Source: Pelagomonas calceolata
Taxonomy: Eukaryota; Sar; Pelagophyceae; Pelagomonadales; Pelagomonadaceae
DNA: 64,000 nt
Direction of reading: 5' to 3'
NCBI GenBank assembly: GCA_918797485.1
Contig: CAKKNE010000004.1
Span: forward strand, 1,984,001-2,048,000
The first letter of the stretch is position 1, and each line of letters starts with the position of its first letter. Below, one piece after another: positions 19,078-28,035 of this stretch. The position numbers were made by a program, and so were the translations under genes. The notes under the pieces were generated by a model. The model was not told the DNA's origin and searched no databases. It saw only the letters and a list, made by a program, of their open reading frames with translations.

Positions 19078-20320
19078 CTACCAGATATCCCCCACCCGGA
19101 ACCCCTCGGGAAACGGGTCGGTCGGTCGACGACGACCTCGGCGCGCGGCGGATCAGGCGCCTCGTGATCGCGGGCACGACGCCCTCGGCCGTCACCCCAA
19201 CGAGCTCCCCGGTAAAAACCGAACCCACGACGGACTCGTGGACGAAGCGCTCGCCTAGATCGAGCTCGCCGCGCGCGTGGAGGAGCGCCATGATCGCACA
19301 CGTGCCGCTCCCGCAGGGGCTCCTATCCAGCATTCCTGAGTAGCCGTTGGACATGACGACCGTGTTCGTCGCGACGGCGCCGCGGCGCCACGGTCCCCGG
19401 AAGGCCATGATATCGGGACCTGGGTAGTCGAAGGTAGGGTGCTGCACGGGGCACTGCGCGCGCGCGGCGGCCTTGACGAGCTCGCCCGCGGCCCGCAGCC
19501 GCGCGCCGTCCCTCGCGTCGATCGCGAGGCCGAGGTCCGCGGCCTGCGGGCACACCTACACCGTCGGCGTACGGCGTCGCGGCGACGGCGTTGAATTCCG
19601 CACCGGTTGGAGCGTCGGCGATGGCGTACCACATGCCTCCGTACGCGACGTCGATGCGCACCTCTGCGGCGGCGAGGCCGATCGCGCGGCACGCGTCCGG
19701 GTCCAGCTGCACGACTTCATCGCGCACGGCGACAAAGGACGGTGGCCCGTCGAAGGTCACGGAGGCACACCGGCCGTCCGCGGCGAGCTCCGTCCGGATC
19801 GGCACCGGCCCGCTCGGCGCCTCCAGGACGAACCGCTCCCGCCGGTCCGCCGGCAACAGGCCGCACTCGACCAGGGCGGTCGCGACGCAGATCGTGTTGT
19901 GGCCCGACATCAGCGGATACACCTTCGCCTGCTCGGCGATGACCTGCGTGGACGACGCCTCACGGGACCGACGGCGCGTCGGACTCGGACGACGACGAAC
20001 GCGGCGTCGGCCTCGTCGAGCGTGGGCGGCACGAGGAAGTCGGCGTTCGCGCACGGGTAGCCCCGCGGCTCGTGGAGCAGCACCTCGCGCCAGCGGTCCA
20101 GCCGCGCCATGACGTCGCGTCGCTTCTCGAACATCGTCGCGCCCCGCACCCGGTCGAAGCCGCCGCCGTCGACGACGACCGTCGCCGGCTCGCCGCCGCA
20201 GTGCAGGTCCACGCATCGCAGGACGTCGCCGCGCCAGAGCCGCTGGGGCAGCGCAAACGCGCTCGCGCGCCGGAGGCCGCGCCGGCGCACTGCCCTCCTA
20301 AGGAATTGCGCGGCTGGCAT
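19078..20320 (-). CDS. Proline racemase / hydroxyproline epimerase-dehydratase family, frame-interrupted
   Basis: Three frames together spell the family: VDLHCGGEPATVV with the N-terminal fold, then MSGHNTICVATALVECG (first catalytic site, Ser in place of Cys), then DRSPCGSGTC (second catalytic Cys), and finally DPFPEGFRVGDIW ending at 19078. Two changes can be explained by tiny GT-AG introns with CGCAG acceptors: 19944-19993 and 19544-19586. A third, near 19110-19150 beside a GACC repeat, cannot. Ser/Cys members include 4-hydroxyproline epimerases and Thr/Cys members are trans-3-hydroxyproline dehydratases, so the reaction is uncertain. Gene with residual assembly indels or a decaying gene. 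Confidence 0.6.
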
Positions 20321-20503
20321 ACAATCGCGTCGATGGCGTAGGCGGTGTGACAGTGCTGCAGCTGGCAGGCTCTCCAGGTCGAGGAGTCGAACACTTTAGG
20401 TCGAGCAGATCGAGCAAGCACTGTCGCTGTTGCAAAATGAACCTATACGAGCAGCACTCGTGCTGTAGAGCTACGAACTACTAGTAGGGCACCGCTGCTT
20501 TTG

Positions 20504-20524
20504 CTAGTGTCTTACGACCGCTAG
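20504..20524 (+). promoter_or_regulatory. CTAG inverted-repeat promoter element, copy 6
   Basis: 21 bp, CTAGTGTCTTACGACCGCTAG-type and closest to consensus, preceded by TTTG. Central in the divergent spacer 20321-20699. Just upstream, 20478-20485 carries a smaller ACTAGT palindrome. Confidence 0.75.
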
Positions 20525-20699
20525 CCGCTGCCGCAACCCGACCCGGGACGGGCTCGCGCTGCGCTGCGCCATAGAAATATCGTGCACATTAATCAAGGAG
20601 CGTCCCTGAGTGCTGCTGAGTGTGCTGCACGCTGCTAGTCAGCTGTACAATTAGGTGGAGCTCGTCGGTGCCCCGCAACACGCCGTCGACCGGAGCCGC

Positions 20700-21140
20700 A
20701 TGAGTAAACTAGAGAAGCTCTCGTTCAACGACGTGCTGAAGTGGCACGCCCTCGCGGCGGGCCCCGCGGGCCTCGTTTTAGTAATGCTGCCGCACCGGCT
20801 CTTCGCGCAACTGAGCGGCGCGCCCTACAGCCCCGCGGCGCACGAGGTCGCGCGCTGCTACGGCGCGCTGACGGCCGCGCAGGCCTGGTTCGCCTGGCGC
20901 ACGCGGCGCATCGCCGACGGCCGCGTGCGGCGCATGCTCGCGGAGGCGTACGCGCTCTGCTACGCGCTGACGGGCCTCGCGCTGGGCCGCGCGATGGCGG
21001 CGGCGCCGGTCGGCGCCCTGGGCGCGCTGGCGTGCCTCGCGAGCTGGGCGCTCGCGTTGCTCTACGCGTACTTCCGCGTCGTGCGGCGGATCAAGTCCTT
21101 CGAGCTGCCCGGGTCCGTGGCGGACGGGCACGACCTTTGA
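20700..21140 (+). CDS. Small four-helix membrane protein, unknown
   Basis: 146 residues from ATG 20700 (an in-frame GTG at 20655 is less likely). Four hydrophobic segments: HALAAGPAGLVLVMLP, YGALTAAQAWFAW, AYALCYALTGLALG and LGALACLASWALALLYAYFRVV, with short basic loops. The termini are polar (MSKLEKLSFNDVLKW; SVADGHDL). There is no signal peptide other than the first helix. It resembles small uncharacterised membrane proteins of algae, but I cannot name a family. Confidence 0.65.
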   Translation: MSKLEKLSFNDVLKWHALAAGPAGLVLVMLPHRLFAQLSGAPYSPAAHEVARCYGALTAAQAWFAWRTRRIADGRVRRMLAEAYALCYALTGLALGRAMAAAPVGALGALACLASWALALLYAYFRVVRRIKSFELPGSVADGHDL

Positions 21141-21221
21141 TCATCGAGGGGCTCTAAGGTTTTGTTGTTGTTGAGCAAACCCGTCTTATGGACAGACAGT
21201 CAAATCACACGACACACAAAC

Positions 21222-24200
21222 TTAGGAGGCAGTAGGGAACCAGCCGCGCGCCGCGTCGGAGGCGACGGCCGCGACCTCGGCGCAGCGCGGCGCGGCGGCC
21301 GCGCGCCGCGAGAGCAGCGCGCCGTAGGCCCCGAGCGCGTCGGCGCGCGCGGCTTCGCGGTCGCGGCCCCGGACCACCTCCCGCACAAACTCGGACAGGA
21401 TCCGGAACGCCGGCGTCGCGTAGATCGAGTCCAGGTGGAGCGCGCCGCGCGGCGCGTGCAATAAACGCGGCGCCGCGGCGCACCGCTCCGCATCCAAAAA
21501 ATCGTGGTGGCAGAAGTCCGTCCGGAAGTTGAGCGGGCAGGGCAGCCGCCCCGCCTCCGGCAGGTAGAGGGCCGCGCCCCCGAGGAGCGCGTTGAGCCAG
21601 CCCTGGTCCCCGAAGTCCACGCTAATGTCTGAATCGTCCAGGGCCTTCCGGGCGTCCACCAACCACATTGACAAATTCGTCGCCCGCGCTCTATCTAAAT
21701 CCAAGGCTAAAATGCCCGTATTGGCGCCGTCGTCGAGCCACGCGCGCGGCAAATGGGAACCGGACGCGTTGTAGTACGCGTCGGCGGATGATGTTACAAC
21801 ATCGCCGTGCTCCGCCGCCGCCGCGACAAATGTGTTATTCAAACTTTGTACGGCGTCCGCGTAGATCTGTAAGGGGTCCGCGACGAACAGCACGTCCGTG
21901 TCTATATACAGAATCTTCCCCGCATTCCAATCCGACGGAAGCAGCTCCCCCAAAAACAACCGCACGCAGGCGCAGGGCTTGAAGTGCGACGCGGCCTCCT
22001 CCTCCAACCAAGGGGGCCACGCAATTTCTCCAACAGTGACCCGTAGAACGACGCGGCGCTCGTCGGCCAACGCCAGGACGCGCGGGATGCGCCTCGTCAG
22101 TTCGTCGGCGGCGCCGCCGTTCGCCAAGACATAAAAACTCAGGTCCGCTTCGGGTGGAGCGCTCGCGACGGCCGACGCCACGGCCACCAAGGCCTCCGTC
22201 GCGCGGCGCGGGTCGCTTTCATGGTCGCAGGCCACCAGCACGAAGCGCGCCGTATTTACGGACGGCGAAGCTGGGGGTTGAGGTGTTTGTTTTTTCAGAG
22301 GCTCCACGGCCTTTTTTCCAGTATACACGTACGCGTCGAGCCCGCCCCGTAGCCAGCTCGGCGCCGCCACCGAGGCGCAGGCGCCCGCCCGGCCCGCATG
22401 CGGGTAGAGGACGCCGTTTCTAAGCTCGGCGTAGTTTATACAATTCGCCTCGCGGCCGGCGCGCGGTTCCAACTTGGCCCAGTCGATACCCGGCCGCACG
22501 GCGACGCGCCGCGGCAGCCAGAGCTGCGACGCGTTGTTTCTGAATAAATTCGCGGCCTTGGCGAAGTAGCGCGCCGTCTTGCTCGACGTGTGGTCGTACT
22601 CCGAACTCAAATCCACGTAGACGACGTCGCAGGCCACCTGCGACGCCGCACGTACGACGGCCTCGGGCGCGTTCAAGGAGTAGGCGCGGACGCTTCTGTG
22701 GGGGTGGAGCCTCCGCAACAGTTCGAGCTCGCCGAGTTCTCCAAAGTCCGCGCAAAGGCCCGGCGCCGGCGCCGCCAGCGCGACGACGGTCCAGGCCATG
22801 TCGTGGTGGAGCCAGGCGGCCACGGACGGCGCCACGCCGAACCCGACGTGGCAGAGCGTATCAATTTCGGGCTCGTCGTCGTCGTCGTCGTGGACGTCGT
22901 CTCCGACATACGCCACGTGCCGGCCGGCGCACGTCGTGAGTGAGGTTTGAGTTGTTGTGTGCGCGACGCAGGCCACGGCGCGCGCCGGGCCGTAGCCGCC
23001 CCGCAGCCCGTAGCACGCGTCGAACGCGACGCCATTTCCGTATAACGCCGGCGAGGCGCAGAGCGCGTCCCAGGCTCGACAGGCGCGCGCGTGGGTCTCT
23101 TGGACATTCTCAATAAAACCCGTGAAGCGCTCCAATGCAGTCTCCGAGGTCCAACCGGCCCAACCCATGACCTCCTGGTGCGGGCAGGGCGCCGTCAATC
23201 TTATATGATGCTCCACGAAGTACCCGACGGCGCCGAAGAGCCCCTCGTTGACTCTCCCCTCCTTCCAGACGACCTCCCGCTGGCCATAGATGCGAGAAGC
23301 GCACTCGACCGCCGCGCGGATATGGGACAAAGGAGCCCCTCTCGGCGTCGCGTGGGCGCAGGTCCGGGCCTCGGCCGCGCGCTTGAGTTGATCCGGAACG
23401 CCGCGCTCGCCCACCAACCAGACCTGCTCCGCGTCTACGTGAGTTAAGAGCTCTTCGCCGAGGCCCGCGTCGCCGTGGACCGCGAGGAGGACCGGATCCT
23501 CGATACCAAGCAAAGCCTCCAGCGCCTCTTCCACCGACGAGACGCAGACCGCGTCGTCCAGCTCCGCGCACGCGAGCGCCGCCGCCGTCGGCCGCGCGAC
23601 TACGATACGTCGCACGGCCTCCTCCAGGACCGCCGCGAGCCGCGGCGCGTGTGCACCGACGGCCTCGACCACCACGACCCGCGTTGGTATTGAATGGACG
23701 CGGCGCACAAACTCGACCAGGGCCGTCGCGTTCGCGTCGTCGATCGAACGCCGCGTGCCGTTCCGCAGCGCGCGCCACAGGTCCCGATCGTCCTCGTGCG
23801 GGGGCCCGTCCGCCTCGAGCAGCCCCAACAAGCGCCCGAGCGGCGTCGCGCCGCACGGCTCCTCGGCGCAACCGTCGGCGTCGCCTTCCCTGACCACGAC
23901 GCAAACCAGCGTCCGCGTCTGTGCAGCGGCGCGGTGCGCGCGCCGCCGGCGCCAGACCTCGGGCCTTAGAACCAGCACGTCGCCCGCGCGCTGCGGGATC
24001 GTTTTGGCGGCGAGGCGCTTGACGTGGTCCTCGAGGGTCGCGTCGAGGCGCTCGTCGTCGATGTCGACGGGGTCCTCTTCACCTAGAGACGCGTTGGCGG
24101 CCGCGAGCCGCAGGGCCCGCCGGTCTCGCTCGAGGAACGTGCCCGGCCAGACCTCGAGCGCCGCTCTTTCAGGAGTGACGTCGTCGAGCGGCGTCCTTAT

Positions 24201-24539
24201 CACTTCCACGAGCCGCCTCTCCCCATCAACGAGCGGCTCGTCCCAGCGCACGGGCCCCCGCGCGTCGCCCTCCATGGATCTATCCAACCGCGCGGCTAGG
24301 ATGATCCGCTGGCCCGGGTCCCTCGCGGCCGTCGTCCGCGCGACGGCCTCCACACAACCCTCTTCGAGCACGTCGCTCTGCACCACCGTCTCGTTCGCCT
24401 CGACGGCGTCCCAGGCCCGTCGTAATTTATCCAGGGCGTCCTCATCAAACACGCGTCGGAAGAGCTCGACGCCGTCTCGACCGAAGGAGAGCTCCTTGGC
24501 CCGCGTAGCGGCCGCGAGCAGGAGCAGGAGCCGCATCAT
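21222..24539 (-). CDS. Large secretory fusion: PhyH-like N-domain and C-terminal GT8 glycosyltransferase
   Basis: 1105 residues. Signal peptide MMRLLLLLAAATRAKEL. Residues about 17-215 look like a phytanoyl-CoA dioxygenase fold (FGRDGVELFRRVFDEDALDKLRRAWD, later QRAGDVLVLRPEVWRRRRAH), though the iron-binding HxD is not obvious, so catalysis may be lost. The middle (about 250-740) is unassigned and includes a Rossmann-like block (DVVYVDLSSEYDHTSSK) and a run of Asp near residue 545. Residues about 750-1045 are GT8: KILYIDTDVLFVADPL (DxD near 878), DDGANTGILALDL and GDQGWLNALLGG. Several NxS/T sites fit a lumenal protein. Likely glycosylates a secreted glycan or protein; it is a relative of the 8681 gene. 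Confidence 0.72.
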   Translation of the reverse strand: MMRLLLLLAAATRAKELSFGRDGVELFRRVFDEDALDKLRRAWDAVEANETVVQSDVLEEGCVEAVARTTAARDPGQRIILAARLDRSMEGDARGPVRWDEPLVDGERRLVEVIRTPLDDVTPERAALEVWPGTFLERDRRALRLAAANASLGEEDPVDIDDERLDATLEDHVKRLAAKTIPQRAGDVLVLRPEVWRRRRAHRAAAQTRTLVCVVVREGDADGCAEEPCGATPLGRLLGLLEADGPPHEDDRDLWRALRNGTRRSIDDANATALVEFVRRVHSIPTRVVVVEAVGAHAPRLAAVLEEAVRRIVVARPTAAALACAELDDAVCVSSVEEALEALLGIEDPVLLAVHGDAGLGEELLTHVDAEQVWLVGERGVPDQLKRAAEARTCAHATPRGAPLSHIRAAVECASRIYGQREVVWKEGRVNEGLFGAVGYFVEHHIRLTAPCPHQEVMGWAGWTSETALERFTGFIENVQETHARACRAWDALCASPALYGNGVAFDACYGLRGGYGPARAVACVAHTTTQTSLTTCAGRHVAYVGDDVHDDDDDEPEIDTLCHVGFGVAPSVAAWLHHDMAWTVVALAAPAPGLCADFGELGELELLRRLHPHRSVRAYSLNAPEAVVRAASQVACDVVYVDLSSEYDHTSSKTARYFAKAANLFRNNASQLWLPRRVAVRPGIDWAKLEPRAGREANCINYAELRNGVLYPHAGRAGACASVAAPSWLRGGLDAYVYTGKKAVEPLKKQTPQPPASPSVNTARFVLVACDHESDPRRATEALVAVASAVASAPPEADLSFYVLANGGAADELTRRIPRVLALADERRVVLRVTVGEIAWPPWLEEEAASHFKPCACVRLFLGELLPSDWNAGKILYIDTDVLFVADPLQIYADAVQSLNNTFVAAAAEHGDVVTSSADAYYNASGSHLPRAWLDDGANTGILALDLDRARATNLSMWLVDARKALDDSDISVDFGDQGWLNALLGGAALYLPEAGRLPCPLNFRTDFCHHDFLDAERCAAAPRLLHAPRGALHLDSIYATPAFRILSEFVREVVRGRDREAARADALGAYGALLSRRAAAAPRCAEVAAVASDAARGWFPTAS

Positions 24540-24620
24540 ATCTCTAAGTTCGATTCATTGGGCTGCCCCCGGTTCAGTACGGCGCTGTGCGGCCATTTTA
24601 CGTCCATCATCGAGCGCTTG

Positions 24621-24642
24621 CTAGTGCCTTACCGGCCGCTAG
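24621..24642 (+). promoter_or_regulatory. CTAG inverted-repeat promoter element, copy 7
   Basis: 22 bp, CTAGTGCCTTAC…GCCGCTAG, preceded by GCTTG. It sits almost exactly midway in a 187-base divergent spacer: 82 bases to one start codon and 84 to the other. Confidence 0.75.
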
Positions 24643-24726
24643 GTCCGCGGCAGGATTTTGTGGACAGCCATTGTGGACCGCATTGCTGCGTATACGCTGC
24701 CCCAGCCCCCGATATAGGGTCGTGCC

Positions 24727-25218
24727 ATGCTGTTCCTGCGGCTGGGCCTGCGAGTGGTCAGTGCCCGGGCCGCGTGCCGTCCCAGAAGCTATGCGACGAG
24801 CAGCGTCACCATCAACCGCGTCGCGCCGGAGGCGACTGTAGGCGTCCGAGAGGCCGTACTATGGCCCGGACGCCCGGACATGTGTCGGCTGGCCGAGGAC
24901 GCTCAGGGACTGCACCTCGCGGCGAATGTTAACAATGACGTAGTCGGCGTCGTGTCTCTGTTCGTCGACGGCGCCGAGGCGAGGTTTCGCAAGTTCGCCG
25001 TGCTCGAGGCGCATCGCGGCGCCGGCCTCGGGAGCCGGCTGTTGCAGGCGGCGGAGTCTGAGGCCACGCGCCTGGGCGCGAAGACGATCGACTGCGACGC
25101 CCGCGCCGAAATGGCCGCGTACTACGAAAAACGCGGCTACGCCGCCGCAGGACCGCCCTTCGCGAAATACGAGGGCTCCGAGCAGCTCTACGCGACGATG
25201 CGCAAGCCGCTCGCCTAA
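24727..25218 (+). CDS. GNAT-family N-acetyltransferase, probably organellar
   Basis: 163 residues. An N-terminal Arg-rich hydrophobic leader (MLFLRLGLRVVSARAACRPRSYATS) fits a mitochondrial presequence. The GNAT fold follows: GVVSLFVDGAEARFRKFAVLEAHRGAGLGSRLL, with R/Q-x-x-G-x-G/A acetyl-CoA loop (HRGAGLG) at about residues 98-104, and a YYEKRGYAAAGPPF C-terminal strand typical of YjdJ/ElaA-like members. Substrate unknown. Single exon, 44 bases from the convergent borealin stop. Confidence 0.8.
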   Translation: MLFLRLGLRVVSARAACRPRSYATSSVTINRVAPEATVGVREAVLWPGRPDMCRLAEDAQGLHLAANVNNDVVGVVSLFVDGAEARFRKFAVLEAHRGAGLGSRLLQAAESEATRLGAKTIDCDARAEMAAYYEKRGYAAAGPPFAKYEGSEQLYATMRKPLA

Positions 25219-25262
25219 TCTGTATGTGTCGTGTCGTAATCTTAGTGGGCAGAAGAGGGGCC

Positions 25263-25991
25263 CTACTTGGCGGTCTGGAGCGTCTTCATGACCTTGGATA
25301 TCTCGCCCTGGAGCGCGGTGAGGTGCGCCATGGCGTCGGCCGTCATCGTCGGGTCGCTCCGGAGCGACGCGAGCGTCTCGCTGTCGTTGAGCGCGACGCA
25401 GCCGTCCGCCGAGGGCAGCTCGACGAGCAGCGCCGGCCGGTCCGCGCCGGCGCCGGGCAGCTTGGACTTGGGGCCCTTGACCTTGATCGTCGCCGCGAGC
25501 TTGGCCGTCGACATGGGCACGGCGGCGAGCGGCGAGCCGTTGACGGACATGATCGTCTCGCCCGCGCGCGGCGCGCGCAGGTGCGCCGGCGTCGCGGCGA
25601 CGCGCGCGAGCGCCGAGTGGCCGCCGCGCGGCGTCGCGGCGACGGCGCCGCGGGGCCGCGGCGTCGGCGCGACCTTCTCGACCTCCCACTGCGCGGCCTT
25701 CTTGAGCGCCTCCTCCATGCTCCCGCCGTACTCGCTCGAGAAGTGCTCGACCTTCATCTCGCGGATCTTCCGCGGGATCTTCAGCAGCTCGACCTGGAAG
25801 TGGTTCAGGAACTCCTGGCGCATGTCGCCCATCTGGCGCTTGAGCTTCTTCACGCGCCGCTCCGACTCGTGCTCGAGCTCCGCGACGACGGCCTCGACGT
25901 ACTCGGGCGATACGGCCGCGTCGCCGGGCGCGTCCGTCGCGACGGCGGCGACGAGCTCCTTGCCGCGGCGTTTCCGGCCGCGGGGGGGCAT
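25263..25991 (-). CDS. Borealin-like chromosomal passenger complex subunit
   Basis: 242 residues. The N-terminal helix with EFLNHFQVELLKIPRKIREM matches the borealin/Nbl1 N-terminal region (L---N----E-L-LP--LR-M) that forms the three-helix bundle with survivin and INCENP. After a basic linker, the motif PAHLRAPRAGETIMSVNGSPLA matches the borealin C-terminal domain (TP--R-P--GE-I-S--GSPL), followed by strands and a final helix that form the dimerisation domain. The complex targets Aurora kinase to centromeres and midzone. The N-terminus is basic (PPRGRKRRGK). I found no frame interruption. Confidence 0.75.
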   Translation of the reverse strand: MPPRGRKRRGKELVAAVATDAPGDAAVSPEYVEAVVAELEHESERRVKKLKRQMGDMRQEFLNHFQVELLKIPRKIREMKVEHFSSEYGGSMEEALKKAAQWEVEKVAPTPRPRGAVAATPRGGHSALARVAATPAHLRAPRAGETIMSVNGSPLAAVPMSTAKLAATIKVKGPKSKLPGAGADRPALLVELPSADGCVALNDSETLASLRSDPTMTADAMAHLTALQGEISKVMKTLQTAK

Positions 25992-26204
25992 GTTTGTCGC
26001 GCTTCCGGGGCGGTCGCGGGGCGACTAAAAGCGGCCGAACGCTAACAAGCGTAACTGTCCCGCTGCGTGCTGGAACAGCGAATTTGACCCGCCGCGGCAG
26101 GTGCGCGCGGTGTCAGGGGTCCGGCAACGGTCCACAGTGGCTCGCGCGTGTACAGCGGTCCTGTACAGGGACCGCCAAGTTCACAACAGCCCCTCGATAA
26201 TTAG

Positions 26205-26225
26205 CTAGCGGCGTAAGGACACTAG
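26205..26225 (-). promoter_or_regulatory. CTAG inverted-repeat promoter element, copy 8 (reversed)
   Basis: 21 bp; on the minus strand CTAGTGTCCTTACGCCGCTAG-type, preceded by GCTTG. 214 bases upstream of borealin. Confidence 0.75.
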
Positions 26226-26627
26226 CAAGCAATTAGCAGGCATCCGTCCACTATGGCACGTTCGGCTGACTGTGGCCCACCGCAAGACTGCCGCGGCGGC
26301 ACACAACACCGCTAGCCTGTCGAGTACGCATCTCAGCAAGCAGCCCAAGTGGCAAGGCCCCAAATCCCCCCTCCGCGCCACTCGTGCCGGCGTAGCTGTC
26401 TCGCAGACGAGCCATCGACTCTCCGGAGGACTACAACGGCGAATCAGTTGATGAGCCGCTCGAGACAAACACGCAGCGTCGACGACATCGCCGGATAACA
26501 AGCAGTTACCAGTGCGAAGCAGTGCCAACAACGCAAGAGGGTCGATCGCACACGTGCGAGCAATGCAACTTTGATTGCGGAAGCTGCACGCGTCTCGTTG
26601 TTTCCTCGGCGAGCTCACGCCCTAGCC

Positions 26628-26706
26628 CACAGCAGCCTGGATAGCCGCGCGACGCGCCACCCACCGCACAGCAGCCCGGATAGCCGCGCGACGCTATACC
26701 CACCGC
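26628..26706. repeat. 37-40 bp direct duplication upstream of ATP sulfurylase
   Basis: Two adjacent copies share CACAGCAGCC-GGATAGCCG and GCGACGC, then differ before CCCACCGCA. It lies within 100 bases of the start codon and could be transcribed leader. Confidence 0.7.
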
Positions 26707-26724
26707 AGGCGTTCGGAAGACACC

Positions 26725-27951
26725 ATGGTCGCCTGCAGCAAGATCGTCCTCCTCGCGACCGGCGCCGCGGCGCTCGTCGCGCCGCCCGCGTCTCACATGA
26801 GACAGGCGACGGCGCTCGCCGCGTCGAAGCAGGAGCCCCACGGCGGCAAGCTCGTGAATTTGTTCGGCGACGGCTTGAAGGCCGCGGACTGCGACACGAC
26901 GCTCCAGATGACGGAGCGGCAGTCGTGCGACGTCGAGCTCCTCTGCAACGGCGGCTTCTCGCCGCTCGACGGCTTCATGGACGAGGAGACCTACAAGTCG
27001 GTGGTGGGCGGCATGAAGCTGCCGTCGGGCCTCATGTTCTCGCTGCCCGTCGTCTTCGATACCAATGATGAGAAGCTCGGCCCCGGCTCGAAGATCCTGC
27101 TCAAGCAGGGCGACCTCGACGTCGCGACGTTCGAGGTCTCGGACAAGTACGTGCCGGACAAGCCCCTCGAGTGCCTCAAGTGCTACGGCACGTCGTCGCT
27201 CGAGCACCCGGGCACGCAGATGGTCGCCATGGAGCGCGGCAAGTACTACCTCGGCGGTAAATTGACCGGCCTGAACAAGCCGGTCCGCGAGTTCCCGTGC
27301 GAGACGCCGGAAGAGGTGCGCGCGCGTTTACCGGATGACGTCGACATCGTCGCCTTCCAGTGCCGCAACCCCGTGCACCGCGCGCACTACGAGCTCTTCA
27401 CGCGGGCCCTCGACGCGCCGAACGTCGGCGCCGACGGCGTGGTGCTCGTCCACCCGACCTGCGGCCCGACGCAGCCGGGCGACATCCCCGGCACGGTGCG
27501 CTACAAGACCTACGAGGTGCTCAAGGAGGAGACGGCGAACCCGCGGACCTTCTGGGCCTACCTGCCCTACTCGATGCACATGGCCGGCCCGCGCGAGGCC
27601 ATCCACCACATGATGATCCGCAAGAACTTCGGCTGCACGCACTTTATTATTGGGCGCGACATGGCCGGCTGCAAGTCCAGCATCGACGAGGAGGACTTCT
27701 ACGGCGCCTACGACGCGCAGGACTTCGCGCTCGAGAACGGCCCGAAGATGGGCATGCAGGCCGTGCCCTCGCTGAACCTCGTCTACACCGACGAGGAGGG
27801 CTACGTCACGGCCGAGGAGGCCAAGGAGAAGGAGCTCTCGGCCCTTAAATTGTCGGGCACGAAGTTCCGCAAGATGCTCCGCGGCGGCGAGGACATCCCG
27901 GAATGGTTCGCCTTCAAGTCCGTCGTGGAGGTGCTCCGCCAGAACGCCTAG
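26725..27951 (+). CDS. ATP sulfurylase (sulfate adenylyltransferase), plastid-targeted
   Basis: 408 residues. The leader MVACSKIVLLATGAAALVAPP is a signal peptide with an A-L junction before a Ser/Ala-rich stretch, compatible with heterokont plastid import. Catalytic motifs: FQCRNPVHRAHYE (HxxH-type loop binding ATP), HPTCGPTQPGDIP, and IIGRDMAGCKSS. It makes adenosine 5'-phosphosulfate from ATP and sulfate, the entry to sulfate assimilation. No APS kinase domain follows, so this is the stand-alone form. Very strong GC3 and no intron suggest high expression. The start ATG has a CACC context. Confidence 0.95.
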   Translation: MVACSKIVLLATGAAALVAPPASHMRQATALAASKQEPHGGKLVNLFGDGLKAADCDTTLQMTERQSCDVELLCNGGFSPLDGFMDEETYKSVVGGMKLPSGLMFSLPVVFDTNDEKLGPGSKILLKQGDLDVATFEVSDKYVPDKPLECLKCYGTSSLEHPGTQMVAMERGKYYLGGKLTGLNKPVREFPCETPEEVRARLPDDVDIVAFQCRNPVHRAHYELFTRALDAPNVGADGVVLVHPTCGPTQPGDIPGTVRYKTYEVLKEETANPRTFWAYLPYSMHMAGPREAIHHMMIRKNFGCTHFIIGRDMAGCKSSIDEEDFYGAYDAQDFALENGPKMGMQAVPSLNLVYTDEEGYVTAEEAKEKELSALKLSGTKFRKMLRGGEDIPEWFAFKSVVEVLRQNA

Positions 27952-28035
27952 GCGTGTTTTACCCCTCGTGTATAATCTCGTCCAAGTACTACTTCGTAAT
28001 GTTCGAACGCAACGCACATGACACAAAACCAGATG

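Larger units (their letters stand above)
25992..26724. other. Long divergent spacer with CTAG element, palindrome and 37-bp duplication
   Basis: 733 bases between borealin and ATP sulfurylase. Contains a 21-bp near-palindrome at 26155-26175 (GCGGTCC-TGTACA-GGGACCGC type), the CTAG element at 26205-26225, and two copies of a 37-40 bp repeat at about 26628-26706 (AGCAGCC(T/C)GGATAGCCGCGCGACGC) just upstream of the ATP sulfurylase start. No gene seen; a 138-codon antisense frame lacks protein-like content. Confidence 0.5.

Noticed and set aside
26205-26618. 138-codon minus frame between borealin and ATP sulfurylase
   Set aside because: It runs across the CTAG element and has no conserved motif; real promoters of both genes must lie here.
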